Shown here: positions 1-5,756 of the stretch, piece after piece | Layout of the letters: the number at the start of each line of letters is the position of its first letter | Position numbering within the stretch: the stretch's first letter is position 1 | Assembly: GCA_902782805.1 (NCBI GenBank) | Contig: CACZON010000286.1 | Location: 1-6,361, forward strand | From: Oscillospiraceae bacterium | GTDB lineage: Bacteria; Bacillota; Clostridia; Oscillospirales; Acutalibacteraceae | DNA length: 6,361 nt | Reading direction: 5' to 3' | Notes under the pieces: generated by a model | What the model was told of the DNA's origin: nothing | What the model saw: only the letters and a program-made list of their open reading frames with translations | Database searches by the model: none | Made by a program: the position numbers and the translations under genes

Positions 1-470
1 ATTTTATCGCGGATGACCTGCAGAATCGGATACGAGCTGTAGGGATCCGTTTTTGCACGCGCGGTAACGGTGAGCGACGCCGGATCGTAGAGGAAAAGCT
101 CCATGGAAAAACCGGTCTCCCAATCGCCCGCACGGAACAGGAAGAGCAGCTGATCGCCGAACTTCACCATCTGGCTCAGCTCTCCCTGCGTTTCGATCTC
201 GAGCGGAACTTCGAAGAGCGTTTTGCTCCCGTCGCGCGCGGTGCGTTTTTCATAGAACGCGGGGATTTCCGGCTCCGGGGATACTTCGGAAGATTCCGGG
301 GCGCTGCTCTGTTGTGTATCGGACGGCGTCTCCGAAGAGAATTCGCTGCTCTGCGGCGGAGTCGGCAGTGACGTTTCGCTCGATTGCGCGCCGGATTCCG
401 GCGACAGACGGCTGCTGCATCCCGGAAGGAGCAGCAGGATGATCAATAGAACCGTTCGTATTCTTTTCAT
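1..470 (-). CDS. Putative lipoprotein of unknown function, N-terminal 156 residues (3' end beyond window)
   Basis: The frame opens with ATG at 468-470 and stays open to the window edge, so the C-terminus is missing. The start is supported by an AGAAGG ribosome binding site at 476-481, 5 bases upstream. The protein begins with a typical lipoprotein signal: a basic MKRIR, a run of Leu/Ile at residues 7-15, then LLPGC with the lipidated Cys at position 18. It should therefore be anchored to the outer face of the membrane. Residues 19 to about 70 are a low-complexity linker rich in Ser, Pro, Glu and Thr, as expected for a spacer crossing the wall. From about residue 72 a folded domain starts, with alternating hydrophobic strands (for example QLLFLFRAGDWE and MELFLYDPASL). 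This loosely resembles a beta-propeller blade, but that is only an impression. I do not recognise the family. The coding call is confident; the function is unknown. Confidence 0.85.
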   Translation of the reverse strand, partial: MKRIRTVLLIILLLLPGCSSRLSPESGAQSSETSLPTPPQSSEFSSETPSDTQQSSAPESSEVSPEPEIPAFYEKRTARDGSKTLFEVPLEIETQGELSQMVKFGDQLLFLFRAGDWETGFSMELFLYDPASLTVTARAKTDPYSSYPILQVIRDK

Positions 471-475
471 AGCAA

Positions 476-481
476 CCTTCT
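476..481 (-). promoter_or_regulatory. Ribosome binding site of the lipoprotein gene
   Basis: AGAAGG on the minus strand, 5 bases before the ATG at 468-470. It fixes the start of the lipoprotein frame rather than an overlapping frame that starts further upstream. It sits only 7 bases after the U-rich tail of the murA terminator, so terminator and ribosome binding site are nearly contiguous. Confidence 0.7.
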
Positions 482-488
482 TTATCAT

Positions 489-513
489 GAAGAAAGCCCC
501 TCACCGAGGGGCT
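489..513 (-). terminator. Intrinsic terminator after murA
   Basis: On the minus strand AGCCCCTC (513-506) pairs perfectly with GAGGGGCT (502-495) around a 3-base GGT loop, giving an 8-bp GC-rich stem. It is followed by TTTCTTC (495-489). The hairpin begins 16 bases after the murA stop codon, the expected place for a rho-independent terminator. The tail is interrupted by C residues, so termination may be incomplete. Confidence 0.8.
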
Positions 514-529
514 CTGTTATTCCGTTTGA

Positions 530-1828
530 TCAAAGATCCGCAGGATCCGGCAGGGAAACCCGCTGAATCTGAGCGCCGGCCCGCAGAAGCTTTTCGGTCA
601 GACATTCGTAGCCGCGTTCGATATAGTGGATTTTGCCGATCGTCGTTTCGCCGTCCGCGCAGAGTCCGGCGATCACCATTGCCGCGCCGGCCCGCAGGTC
701 CGTTGCGTAAAGATCGGCCCCGTAAAGCGAACGGACGCCGGAAATCTGGGCGACGTTGCCCCGGACTTCGATCTTCGCGCCCATCTTGCGCAGCTCTTCC
801 ACGTATTTGAACCGGTTATCCCAAATGCTCTCGTTGATATGGCTCGTCCCGTCTGCCAAAGAGAGCAGAACCGCCATCTGCGGCTGCATATCGGTCGGGA
901 ATCCGGGGTGCGGCATCGTTTTGATATTGCAGCGATGCGGACGTCCGGCGGCAGATACGCGAACGGAATCATCGAATTCAACGACCTCTGCCCCGGTTTC
1001 CTCCAGTTTGGAGGTGATCGATTCCAGGTGCTTCGGAATCACGTTGCGGATCAGAACGTTTCCGCCCGTCGCGGCGGCGGCGACCATATAGGTTCCCGCT
1101 TCGATCTGATCGGGAATGATTGAATAATCCGCGGAATGAAGATGTTTTTTGCCGCGGATCTTGATCACGTCGGTACCGGCTCCGCGAACGTCCGCTCCCA
1201 TTGAGTTGAGGAAGTTCGCGAGATCGACGATATGCGGCTCTCTCGCCGCGTTTTCGATCACCGTGATCCCGTCCGCCCGAACGGCGGCGAGCATGATGTT
1301 GATCGTAGCGCCTACGGTAACGACGTCGAGATAGATATTGTCGCCGGTGAGTTTTTTTGCTTCGACCTCAACGCTGATGTTGACAACGTCGTCCACAGTA
1401 TCGCGGATATAGCGGTAGTTCGCGCCGAGCGCGGTAAAACCCTTGAGATGCTGATCGATCGGACGGGTTCCGATATCACAGCCGCCGGGCATGGCGACCA
1501 GCGCATGGCGGCTGCGGCCGAGCAGCGCGCCGAGGAAATAATAGGAGCCGCGGATATTGCGCGCGAGCTCGGAGGGAGCGATATAGGTATCGATCGGTCT
1601 GGGGTCGATTTCGACCGTCGTCCTGTCGATATAGTTGACCTTCGCGCCCATGGCGATCAGGATCTCGATCATCGCGTGGATATCCGTAATATCCGGCACG
1701 TTTTCGATCCGGCATACGTTATCGGACAGAATCACCGCGGGAATGATCTCGAGCGCCGCGTTTTTCGCCCCGCTGATTTCAATTTCTCCGGAGAGCCTGT
1801 TCCCTCCGATAATCTGTAATTTATCCAA
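530..1828 (-). CDS. murA: UDP-N-acetylglucosamine 1-carboxyvinyltransferase (MurA)
   Basis: MurA transfers enolpyruvate from PEP to UDP-GlcNAc in the cytoplasm, the first committed step of peptidoglycan synthesis. The 432-residue length fits the family (about 417-435). The N-terminus LDKLQIIGGNRLSG is the usual MurA opening. Visible motifs are SGAKNAA with Lys22, the catalytic-loop PGGCDIGTRPIDQHL with Cys117 (equivalent to Cys115 of E. coli) and Arg122, GFPTDMQPQ with the general-acid Asp313, TDLRAG with Arg379, and ERGYE with Arg405. A Cys rather than Asp at the loop position predicts fosfomycin sensitivity of the enzyme, by family knowledge. I chose the TTG at 1826-1828 because AAGGAG lies 10 bases upstream and the conserved protein begins exactly there; the ATG at 1964-1966 falls at the predicted transcription start. 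The gene has its own promoter and a structured leader, and ends in a terminator. All key residues are present. Confidence 0.97.
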   Translation of the reverse strand: MDKLQIIGGNRLSGEIEISGAKNAALEIIPAVILSDNVCRIENVPDITDIHAMIEILIAMGAKVNYIDRTTVEIDPRPIDTYIAPSELARNIRGSYYFLGALLGRSRHALVAMPGGCDIGTRPIDQHLKGFTALGANYRYIRDTVDDVVNISVEVEAKKLTGDNIYLDVVTVGATINIMLAAVRADGITVIENAAREPHIVDLANFLNSMGADVRGAGTDVIKIRGKKHLHSADYSIIPDQIEAGTYMVAAAATGGNVLIRNVIPKHLESITSKLEETGAEVVEFDDSVRVSAAGRPHRCNIKTMPHPGFPTDMQPQMAVLLSLADGTSHINESIWDNRFKYVEELRKMGAKIEVRGNVAQISGVRSLYGADLYATDLRAGAAMVIAGLCADGETTIGKIHYIERGYECLTEKLLRAGAQIQRVSLPDPADL

Positions 1829-1838
1829 TCTGTTAACT

Positions 1839-1844
1839 CTCCTT
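1839..1844 (-). promoter_or_regulatory. Ribosome binding site that fixes the murA TTG start
   Basis: AAGGAG on the minus strand, separated by 10 bases (AGTTAACAGA) from TTG at 1826-1828. The upstream in-frame ATG at 1964-1966 has no such site and would add 46 residues unlike any MurA N-terminus. The site follows the large leader hairpin by 6 bases. Confidence 0.8.
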
Positions 1845-1850
1845 GCAGTT

Positions 1851-1892
1851 CGGTTCCAAAAAGGCGGACGGTTTTTCTCCGTTTCGGAACCG
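1851..1892 (-). promoter_or_regulatory. Leader hairpin upstream of the murA ribosome binding site
   Basis: In the minus-strand RNA, CGGUUCCGAAA (1892-1882) can pair with UUUUGGAACCG (1861-1851). This gives 11 base pairs with a single G-U, enclosing a 20-base apical region that contains a smaller CGG/CCG pairing. The stem ends 6 bases before the AAGGAG ribosome binding site. An alternative fold uses ACGG/CCGU and GCGG/CCGC around a bulge and would leave five U residues (1862-1858) free behind it, like a weak terminator. The two folds exclude each other. No known riboswitch class is recognised. Confidence 0.45.
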
Positions 1893-1945
1893 CTGATGAA
1901 ACGGATCGCGATCGGAGAAACGCAAAGACAGGAACACTTTTTTTC

Positions 1946-1966
1946 ATGCGGAACACCGGTCCGCAT
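1946..1966 (-). other. Hairpin at the predicted 5' end of the murA transcript
   Basis: On the minus strand ATGCGGA (1966-1960) pairs perfectly with TCCGCAT (1952-1946) around a 7-base loop CCGGTGT. It starts at or within 1-2 bases of the predicted transcription start. A hairpin in this position often shields the 5' end of an mRNA from decay; that role is inference. It is followed by an A-rich run, not U, so it is not a terminator for this strand. Confidence 0.5.
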
Positions 1967-1973
1967 CTTTTAA

Positions 1974-2002
1974 ATTATAACCGATTTTTCAGCATCTGTC
2001 AA
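1974..2002 (-). promoter_or_regulatory. Perfect consensus sigma-A type promoter for murA
   Basis: Minus-strand TTGACA (2002-1997) and TATAAT (1979-1974) are separated by exactly 17 bases (1996-1980), matching the vegetative consensus at all 12 positions. The predicted start of transcription is near 1968-1966, giving a leader of about 138 bases before the murA TTG. The -35 box lies within the codons for the last Ile-Asp pair of the M23 protein, and the M23 stop codon (1989-1991) lies in the spacer. No extended -10 TG is present. Confidence 0.88.
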
Positions 2003-3452
2003 TGCATATCCCCTCGAAGAGGTACGGATAGGGATCTCTTTTTTCACCCCAGCGGATGACCTCAAAGTGGAGGTGCGGCCCGGAGGAATCGCCGGTTGAA
2101 CCGACGTAGGCGATGATCTCTCCCTTGGCGACCGGCTCGCCGATCTCGACGCAGAGATCGCTGCAGTGGGCGTAGCGGGTAACGTAGCCGTTGCCGTGAT
2201 CGATATCGACGTAGTTGCCGTAGCCGCCGCTCCAGCCGTAGCTGAGATCGGAGACGTAGCCCGCGTCGGAAGCGACGATCGGCTCGCCCCAGGCGCCGAG
2301 GCCGGAGATATCCATCCCCTTGTGGCCGCGGCCGTCGCCCCAATAGGAGGTGATCGTCCAAAGCGTCGGCGCCGGCCAGGAGAAGGTTCCGCTCTGCACG
2401 CCGGCTTCGAAGCCGTCCGGCCGCTCGGTTGCGCCGACCGCGATAATCTGCGGCACCGGCTCGCAGGTGACCGTTTTCGTACGGGTCTCGCGGCCGACCT
2501 CGCGCCCGCAAAGATACGTCACTTCGTCGCAGACGGCGGCTTCGCCCTCTTCGCCGTACTGTTCATAATACCAGTAATCGCTGTAATAGCCCTCAACGGT
2601 GATATACTGCTCTTCAAAGGGCAGAGTCTGCGTATACCGTTCTTCGCGCGTCACCGTCGCGTGGATCGGCGCCGAAGCATAGCGCGCCTCGCTTTCCTCC
2701 GGGGAGAGCTCGGGATAAGCGGAAGTTCCTTCCTCCGGCGATTCTTCACCGGTTTCTGCCGCTTCTTCCCCATTATCAGCCGAATTTTCTTCCGATTTCG
2801 TTATTTCTTCCCCATTTTCTTCGGATCCATCCGTCAGCGTAACCGCCCTTAAGAGCTGCGCGGGAAGGGAGTCTCCCTCGAAGCGGGAAAGCAGCTCGGT
2901 ATCGGGAATAAATAAAGAGATCGCGTAATAGCCCGCCTGTGTTTCAACGGTTTCGCAGATCTTGCCTTCCGCGCCGCCGTAAGCAAGCGCCGTATCATAG
3001 CGCAGATCCGAAAGCGCCTGGTCAACGACGGAAACGTCGGAAACCGCGCCGAACAGCGTCCCGTTGATTTTGATGCCGCAGCCGTAGCGGATCGCGTCGG
3101 AATAATGAGCGACGATCCGTTCCTTCGCCTCGGTTTCGCAGACGAGTTCGCTTTCGCGGACATAGGCTTCCTCAAGACGGCAGGGATCGTTGCCGTATTT
3201 CTGGGAAACGGCGGGACACCGCAGTTCGCTCAAAAACGAATCGCAGGCCGAGGAAAGCTCCTCTTTCTCCTTGACGGCGCAGAGATATTCATCGCCGAGA
3301 TAGACGCGGTAGGCGTTATTCGATTTTCCGGAGAACAGCGCATAGCCGCCGAAGACAGCCGCGCAGAGCAGAAGAAGGGCAAAAACACCCAGCACCGCGG
3401 TCCTTCTCTTCTTTTCGAAAAGGAAACCGAGCGCCTTTTTGATTTTTTCCAT
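1989..3452 (-). CDS. Membrane-anchored G5-domain M23 metallopeptidase (peptidoglycan endopeptidase)
   Basis: A 487-residue protein expected to cut peptidoglycan cross-bridges or stem peptides outside the cell. Residues 1-18 are basic and cytoplasmic, and about 19-41 form a transmembrane anchor. Residues 46-80 and 124-152 look like two copies of a small unit of the type YRVYLGDEYLCAVKEKEEL / GIKINGTLFGAVSD. Residues 208-256 are a Glu/Ser-rich linker. Residues about 263-341 match a G5 domain (ending VPQIIAVGA), with a Tyr-rich insert near 289-299. The M23 domain spans about 365-475: GHKGMD gives zinc ligands His377 and Asp381, YAH gives His428, and PHLHFE gives His460 and the ligand His462. The active site is intact. 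Unusually, 14 Cys lie outside the membrane segment. The gene starts 3 bases after ispA ends; its ribosome binding site AAAAGGA (3464-3470, 11-base spacer) lies in ispA. A SpoIIQ-like sporulation role is possible, but the G5 architecture favours general wall remodelling. Confidence 0.92.
   Translation of the reverse strand: MEKIKKALGFLFEKKRRTAVLGVFALLLLCAAVFGGYALFSGKSNNAYRVYLGDEYLCAVKEKEELSSACDSFLSELRCPAVSQKYGNDPCRLEEAYVRESELVCETEAKERIVAHYSDAIRYGCGIKINGTLFGAVSDVSVVDQALSDLRYDTALAYGGAEGKICETVETQAGYYAISLFIPDTELLSRFEGDSLPAQLLRAVTLTDGSEENGEEITKSEENSADNGEEAAETGEESPEEGTSAYPELSPEESEARYASAPIHATVTREERYTQTLPFEEQYITVEGYYSDYWYYEQYGEEGEAAVCDEVTYLCGREVGRETRTKTVTCEPVPQIIAVGATERPDGFEAGVQSGTFSWPAPTLWTITSYWGDGRGHKGMDISGLGAWGEPIVASDAGYVSDLSYGWSGGYGNYVDIDHGNGYVTRYAHCSDLCVEIGEPVAKGEIIAYVGSTGDSSGPHLHFEVIRWGEKRDPYPYLFEGICIDRC
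2763..2826 (-). repeat. Short imperfect direct repeats in the Glu-rich linker of the M23 gene
   Basis: The plus-strand 12-mer TTCTTCCCCATT occurs at 2763-2774 and again at 2805-2816, 42 bases (14 codons) apart. ATTTTCTTC followed by C/G and GAT occurs at 2784-2796 and 2814-2826, 30 bases apart. All spacings keep the reading frame. They encode the repeated Glu-Glu-Asn / Asn-Gly-Glu-Glu stretches of the linker. The stretch is visibly richer in A+T than its surroundings. It is probably a slippage-grown spacer. Confidence 0.5.
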
Positions 3453-3455
3453 GGT

Positions 3456-4340
3456 TTAATACGTCCTTTTGATCAGTTGATCCGCAAGCTCCGAAAGCTC
3501 CTTCCCGCCCCCCGGGAGCAAGGAAGCCGCCGCTTTTGCCTTTTCGGTGTAAAGCGCTGCCTGCGCACGGGCGCCCGAGGCGCCGTAGAGGGAAACGTAG
3601 GTTGATTTTCCGTTTTGAAGATCGCTGCCGATCGGCTTGCCAAAGGTCTCTTCGCTGCCGGTCAGATCGAGCAGATCGTCGGTGATCTGGAAGGCGATCC
3701 CGAGGTTTTCGGCGTATTCCCGCGCCGGCGCAAGCATTTCTTCCGGCGCTCCGGCCAGAACGGCGCCCATCTGCGCCGCCGCGGAAAGCAGCGCGCCGGT
3801 TTTTTCAAGATCCATCTGCAAAAGGATCTGCGGGGCGATTTCTTTTCCCTCAAAGGCGAGATCGATCCCCTGGCCGCCGCACATCCCGGCAACGCCCGCC
3901 TTTTCGGCGAGGATCGCGGCCGCACGGGCCGCGCGGGAAGCGCCGGCCGCCGCGACCGACTCCTTCGAGAGCATGATCTCGAAGGCTTTCGCCTGAAGCG
4001 CGTCTCCCGCGAGGATCGCCGCCGCTTCGCCGTAGACCTTATGATTCGTCGGCCTGCCGCGGCGCAGATCATCGTTGTCCATTGCAGGGAGATCATCGTG
4101 GATGAGCGAATAGGTATGGATCATCTCGAGCGCGCAGGCGAACGGCAGCGCCAGCTCGAAGCTCCCGCCGAACAGCCGGCAGAAGGTTACGAGCAGATAC
4201 GGCCGGATCCGTTTTCCGCCGGAAAGCGCGCTGTAGCGCATCGCGGAAAAGAGCGCCTCGTGAAGCGGATGATCCGCCGAGAGATATCCTTCGAGCGTTT
4301 CTTCGAAGGCGCGTTTCTCTTTCTCTGAAAATCCGGTCAT
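3456..4340 (-). CDS. ispA: Farnesyl-diphosphate synthase, bacterial type (IspA)
   Basis: This cytoplasmic prenyltransferase condenses DMAPP/GPP with IPP to make FPP, which feeds undecaprenyl phosphate (the wall-precursor carrier) and other isoprenoids. The 294-residue length matches bacterial FPP synthases (about 297-299). Motifs in order: GGKRIRP (41-47) for IPP binding; the first Asp-rich motif DDLPAMD (82-88), with the two-residue insertion typical of eubacterial FPPS, followed by DDLRRG; MCGGQGID (153-160); LEKTGALL (178-185) with Lys180-Thr181; the second Asp-rich motif DDLLD (221-225); and GKPIGSDLQNGKSTYVSL. The HTYSLIHDD context before the first Asp-rich motif, with Tyr five residues upstream, fits a C15 product. 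Geranylgeranyl synthase remains a less likely alternative. The ATG (4338-4340) overlaps the xseB stop by 4 bases, with GGAGG at 4345-4349 only 4 bases upstream. The xseA-xseB-ispA order is common in Bacillota. No dxs follows; the M23 gene takes that place. Confidence 0.95.
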   Translation of the reverse strand: MTGFSEKEKRAFEETLEGYLSADHPLHEALFSAMRYSALSGGKRIRPYLLVTFCRLFGGSFELALPFACALEMIHTYSLIHDDLPAMDNDDLRRGRPTNHKVYGEAAAILAGDALQAKAFEIMLSKESVAAAGASRAARAAAILAEKAGVAGMCGGQGIDLAFEGKEIAPQILLQMDLEKTGALLSAAAQMGAVLAGAPEEMLAPAREYAENLGIAFQITDDLLDLTGSEETFGKPIGSDLQNGKSTYVSLYGASGARAQAALYTEKAKAAASLLPGGGKELSELADQLIKRTY

Positions 4341-4540
4341 AGTTCCTCCGCGCCGCCCGAGAGCTTTTCGATCTTCTGGCGGGCTTTCGAGAGCGTATCG
4401 TAGCAGAAGGAGGAGAGCTTCGTCCCCTCTTCAAACAGCTTGAGCGATTCTTCCAGCGAAACGCCGCCGTTTTCGAGCGCCGCAACGATCTCGGAAAGAC
4501 GCGTCATCGCTTCTTCGTAGGTCCAGGTTTTTTCTTCCAT
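4337..4540 (-). CDS. xseB: Exonuclease VII small subunit (XseB)
   Basis: XseB is the small helical subunit that binds the large XseA subunit in multiple copies to form exonuclease VII, which degrades single-stranded DNA from both ends to short acid-soluble oligonucleotides. The 67-residue protein shows the family pattern: WTYEEAMTRLSEIVAALENG in the first helix, then VSLEESLKLFEEGTKL in the turn and second helix, and a C-terminal Lys/Glu-rich helix. The length is within the usual 60-80 range. The ATG at 4538-4540 starts 1 base after the xseA stop codon, with GGAGG at 4550-4554 placed 9 bases upstream inside the xseA 3' end. Its TGA overlaps the ispA start in an ATGA, so xseB and ispA are probably translationally coupled. 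The adjacent xseA gene confirms the identity. Confidence 0.95.
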   Translation of the reverse strand: MEEKTWTYEEAMTRLSEIVAALENGGVSLEESLKLFEEGTKLSSFCYDTLSKARQKIEKLSGGAEEL

Positions 4541-4541
4541 T

Positions 4542-5756
4542 TTATTGATCCTCCGGGATAAGTTCTTTTACTTCGCATCGGGCGGCGCCGTCTGAAAACC
4601 GCAGGCGCAGCAGATCGCCGCATGAAAGCTCCGCGGCGCTTTTAACGATCGCCCCTTCCGTTTCGGCGATCGCGTATCCGCGCGAGAGCACCTTCAAAGG
4701 GCTCAGCGCGTCCATTTTTCCGGTATAAAACGCGAGCCGGTCCGATTCCGAGGAAATCCGCGCCGCGCAGAGGCGCGAAAAACGTTCGGCAAGGCGGTCC
4801 ACCTGCATCTCCCGCTCTTTGACAAGCTGCATCGGCTTTGCAAGATAGTGGGAGGCGCGCAGACGGGAGAGCCGCACCGCGTCCTGCTCGAGTCTGTTTT
4901 CAAGAATACTCTTCAGCGTATAGGAAAGATCTCGGAGCTTTCCCTTTTCTTCGTTCTGATCCGGTACCGCGAGCTCCGCCGCAGCCGAAGGCGTCGGCGC
5001 GCGCAGATCGGCGACGAAATCGCAGATCGTGACGTCGGTTTCATGGCCGACCGCGGAGATCACGGGGATCTTCGAAGCGGCAACCGCCCGGGCGACGATT
5101 TCCTCGTTGAAGGCGAAGAGATCCTCGAGCGAGCCGCCGCCGCGGCCGAGAATGATCACGTCGGCCGTACCGTCGGCGTTGATCTCTTCGAGCGCTTTCG
5201 CAAGATCGCGCGCCGCACCCTCTCCCTGGACAAGCGCCGGACGCAGAAGGATGGACGCAAGCGGCCAGCGCCGCGCGGAAATTTCGAGGATATCGCGGAT
5301 CGCAGCGCCGGTCTCCGAGGTGATCACGGCGATCTTTTTCGGATAACGCGGGATCGGCTTTTTGCGCGCGGGATCAAAGAGCCCTTCTTTTTGGAGCTTG
5401 TCCCGCAGCTGTTCAAAGGCGAGATTCAGCGCGCCGAGCCCGTCGGGCATCATATCTTCCGCGTAGAACTGATAGGTGCCTGCCTGCTCGTAGAGCGAAA
5501 CGCGCCCGCGGGCGATCACCTGCATCCCGTCCTTCGGGGCAAAGCGCAGCCGCCGCGCCGCGGAGGAGAACATCACCGCGCGGATCGCGGCGTTCTCGTC
5601 TTTCAGGGAAAAATAGAGATGGCCGGATTTATAATGATTCGTAAAATTGGAGATCTCCCCGCGCAGATAGACCGATTGCAGAACGTCTTCGCCCTCGAGA
5701 AGCGATTTGACGAAGCGGTTGAGCTGCGAAACGGAGATCGGGTTCATCGCGCTCAT
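4542..5756 (-). CDS. xseA: Exonuclease VII large, catalytic subunit (XseA)
   Basis: XseA is the catalytic subunit of exonuclease VII, a metal-independent nuclease acting on single-stranded DNA in repair. The 404 residues compare with about 450 in E. coli and B. subtilis; near 400 is common in Clostridia. Residues about 1-102 form the N-terminal OB fold that binds DNA (SVSQLNRFVKSLLE, GEISN, SGHLYFSLKDE, GRVSLYEQAGTYQ). The catalytic region follows: KKIAVITSETGAAIRDI (140-156), ILGRGGGSLEDLFAFNEE (202-219), and ISAVGHETDVTICDFVADLR (233-252) then APTPSAAAE. A coiled-coil-like helical segment that binds XseB spans about 265-345, and the C-terminal SPLKVLSRGYAI (352-363) is present. No key motif is missing. 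The ATG at 5754-5756 is set by AAGGAGG 7 bases upstream; a second ATG three codons later is too far from it. The start overlaps the preceding stop by 4 bases, and xseB follows after 1 base. Confidence 0.98.
   Translation of the reverse strand: MSAMNPISVSQLNRFVKSLLEGEDVLQSVYLRGEISNFTNHYKSGHLYFSLKDENAAIRAVMFSSAARRLRFAPKDGMQVIARGRVSLYEQAGTYQFYAEDMMPDGLGALNLAFEQLRDKLQKEGLFDPARKKPIPRYPKKIAVITSETGAAIRDILEISARRWPLASILLRPALVQGEGAARDLAKALEEINADGTADVIILGRGGGSLEDLFAFNEEIVARAVAASKIPVISAVGHETDVTICDFVADLRAPTPSAAAELAVPDQNEEKGKLRDLSYTLKSILENRLEQDAVRLSRLRASHYLAKPMQLVKEREMQVDRLAERFSRLCAARISSESDRLAFYTGKMDALSPLKVLSRGYAIAETEGAIVKSAAELSCGDLLRLRFSDGAARCEVKELIPEDQ

Noticed and set aside
250..504. An 84-codon minus-strand frame overlapping the lipoprotein start.
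   Set aside because: Its start lies within the terminator hairpin and its sequence resembles no protein. The overlapping frame from 470 has a ribosome binding site, signal peptide and lipobox.
525..534. Perfect palindrome TTTGATCAAA over the murA stop codon, considered as an operator.
   Set aside because: It is only 10 bases long and not associated with a visible promoter. Most of it is explained by the last murA codons and the stop.
1732..1956. Minus-strand frame across the murA leader containing MKKSVPVFAFL, considered as a leader peptide or small protein.
   Set aside because: No ribosome binding site precedes its starts, and it runs on into murA in the wrong frame. The resemblance to a signal peptide is short and probably chance.
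1946..1970. Hairpin followed by CTTTT read on the plus strand as a terminator.
   Set aside because: There is no plus-strand gene upstream to terminate, and the U tail would be short. The hairpin is better read as part of the murA transcript.
2166..2852. A 228-codon plus-strand frame and Arg-rich minus-strand frames opposite or within the M23 gene.
   Set aside because: These are shadows of the M23 coding frame, whose domains and active-site motifs are unmistakable.
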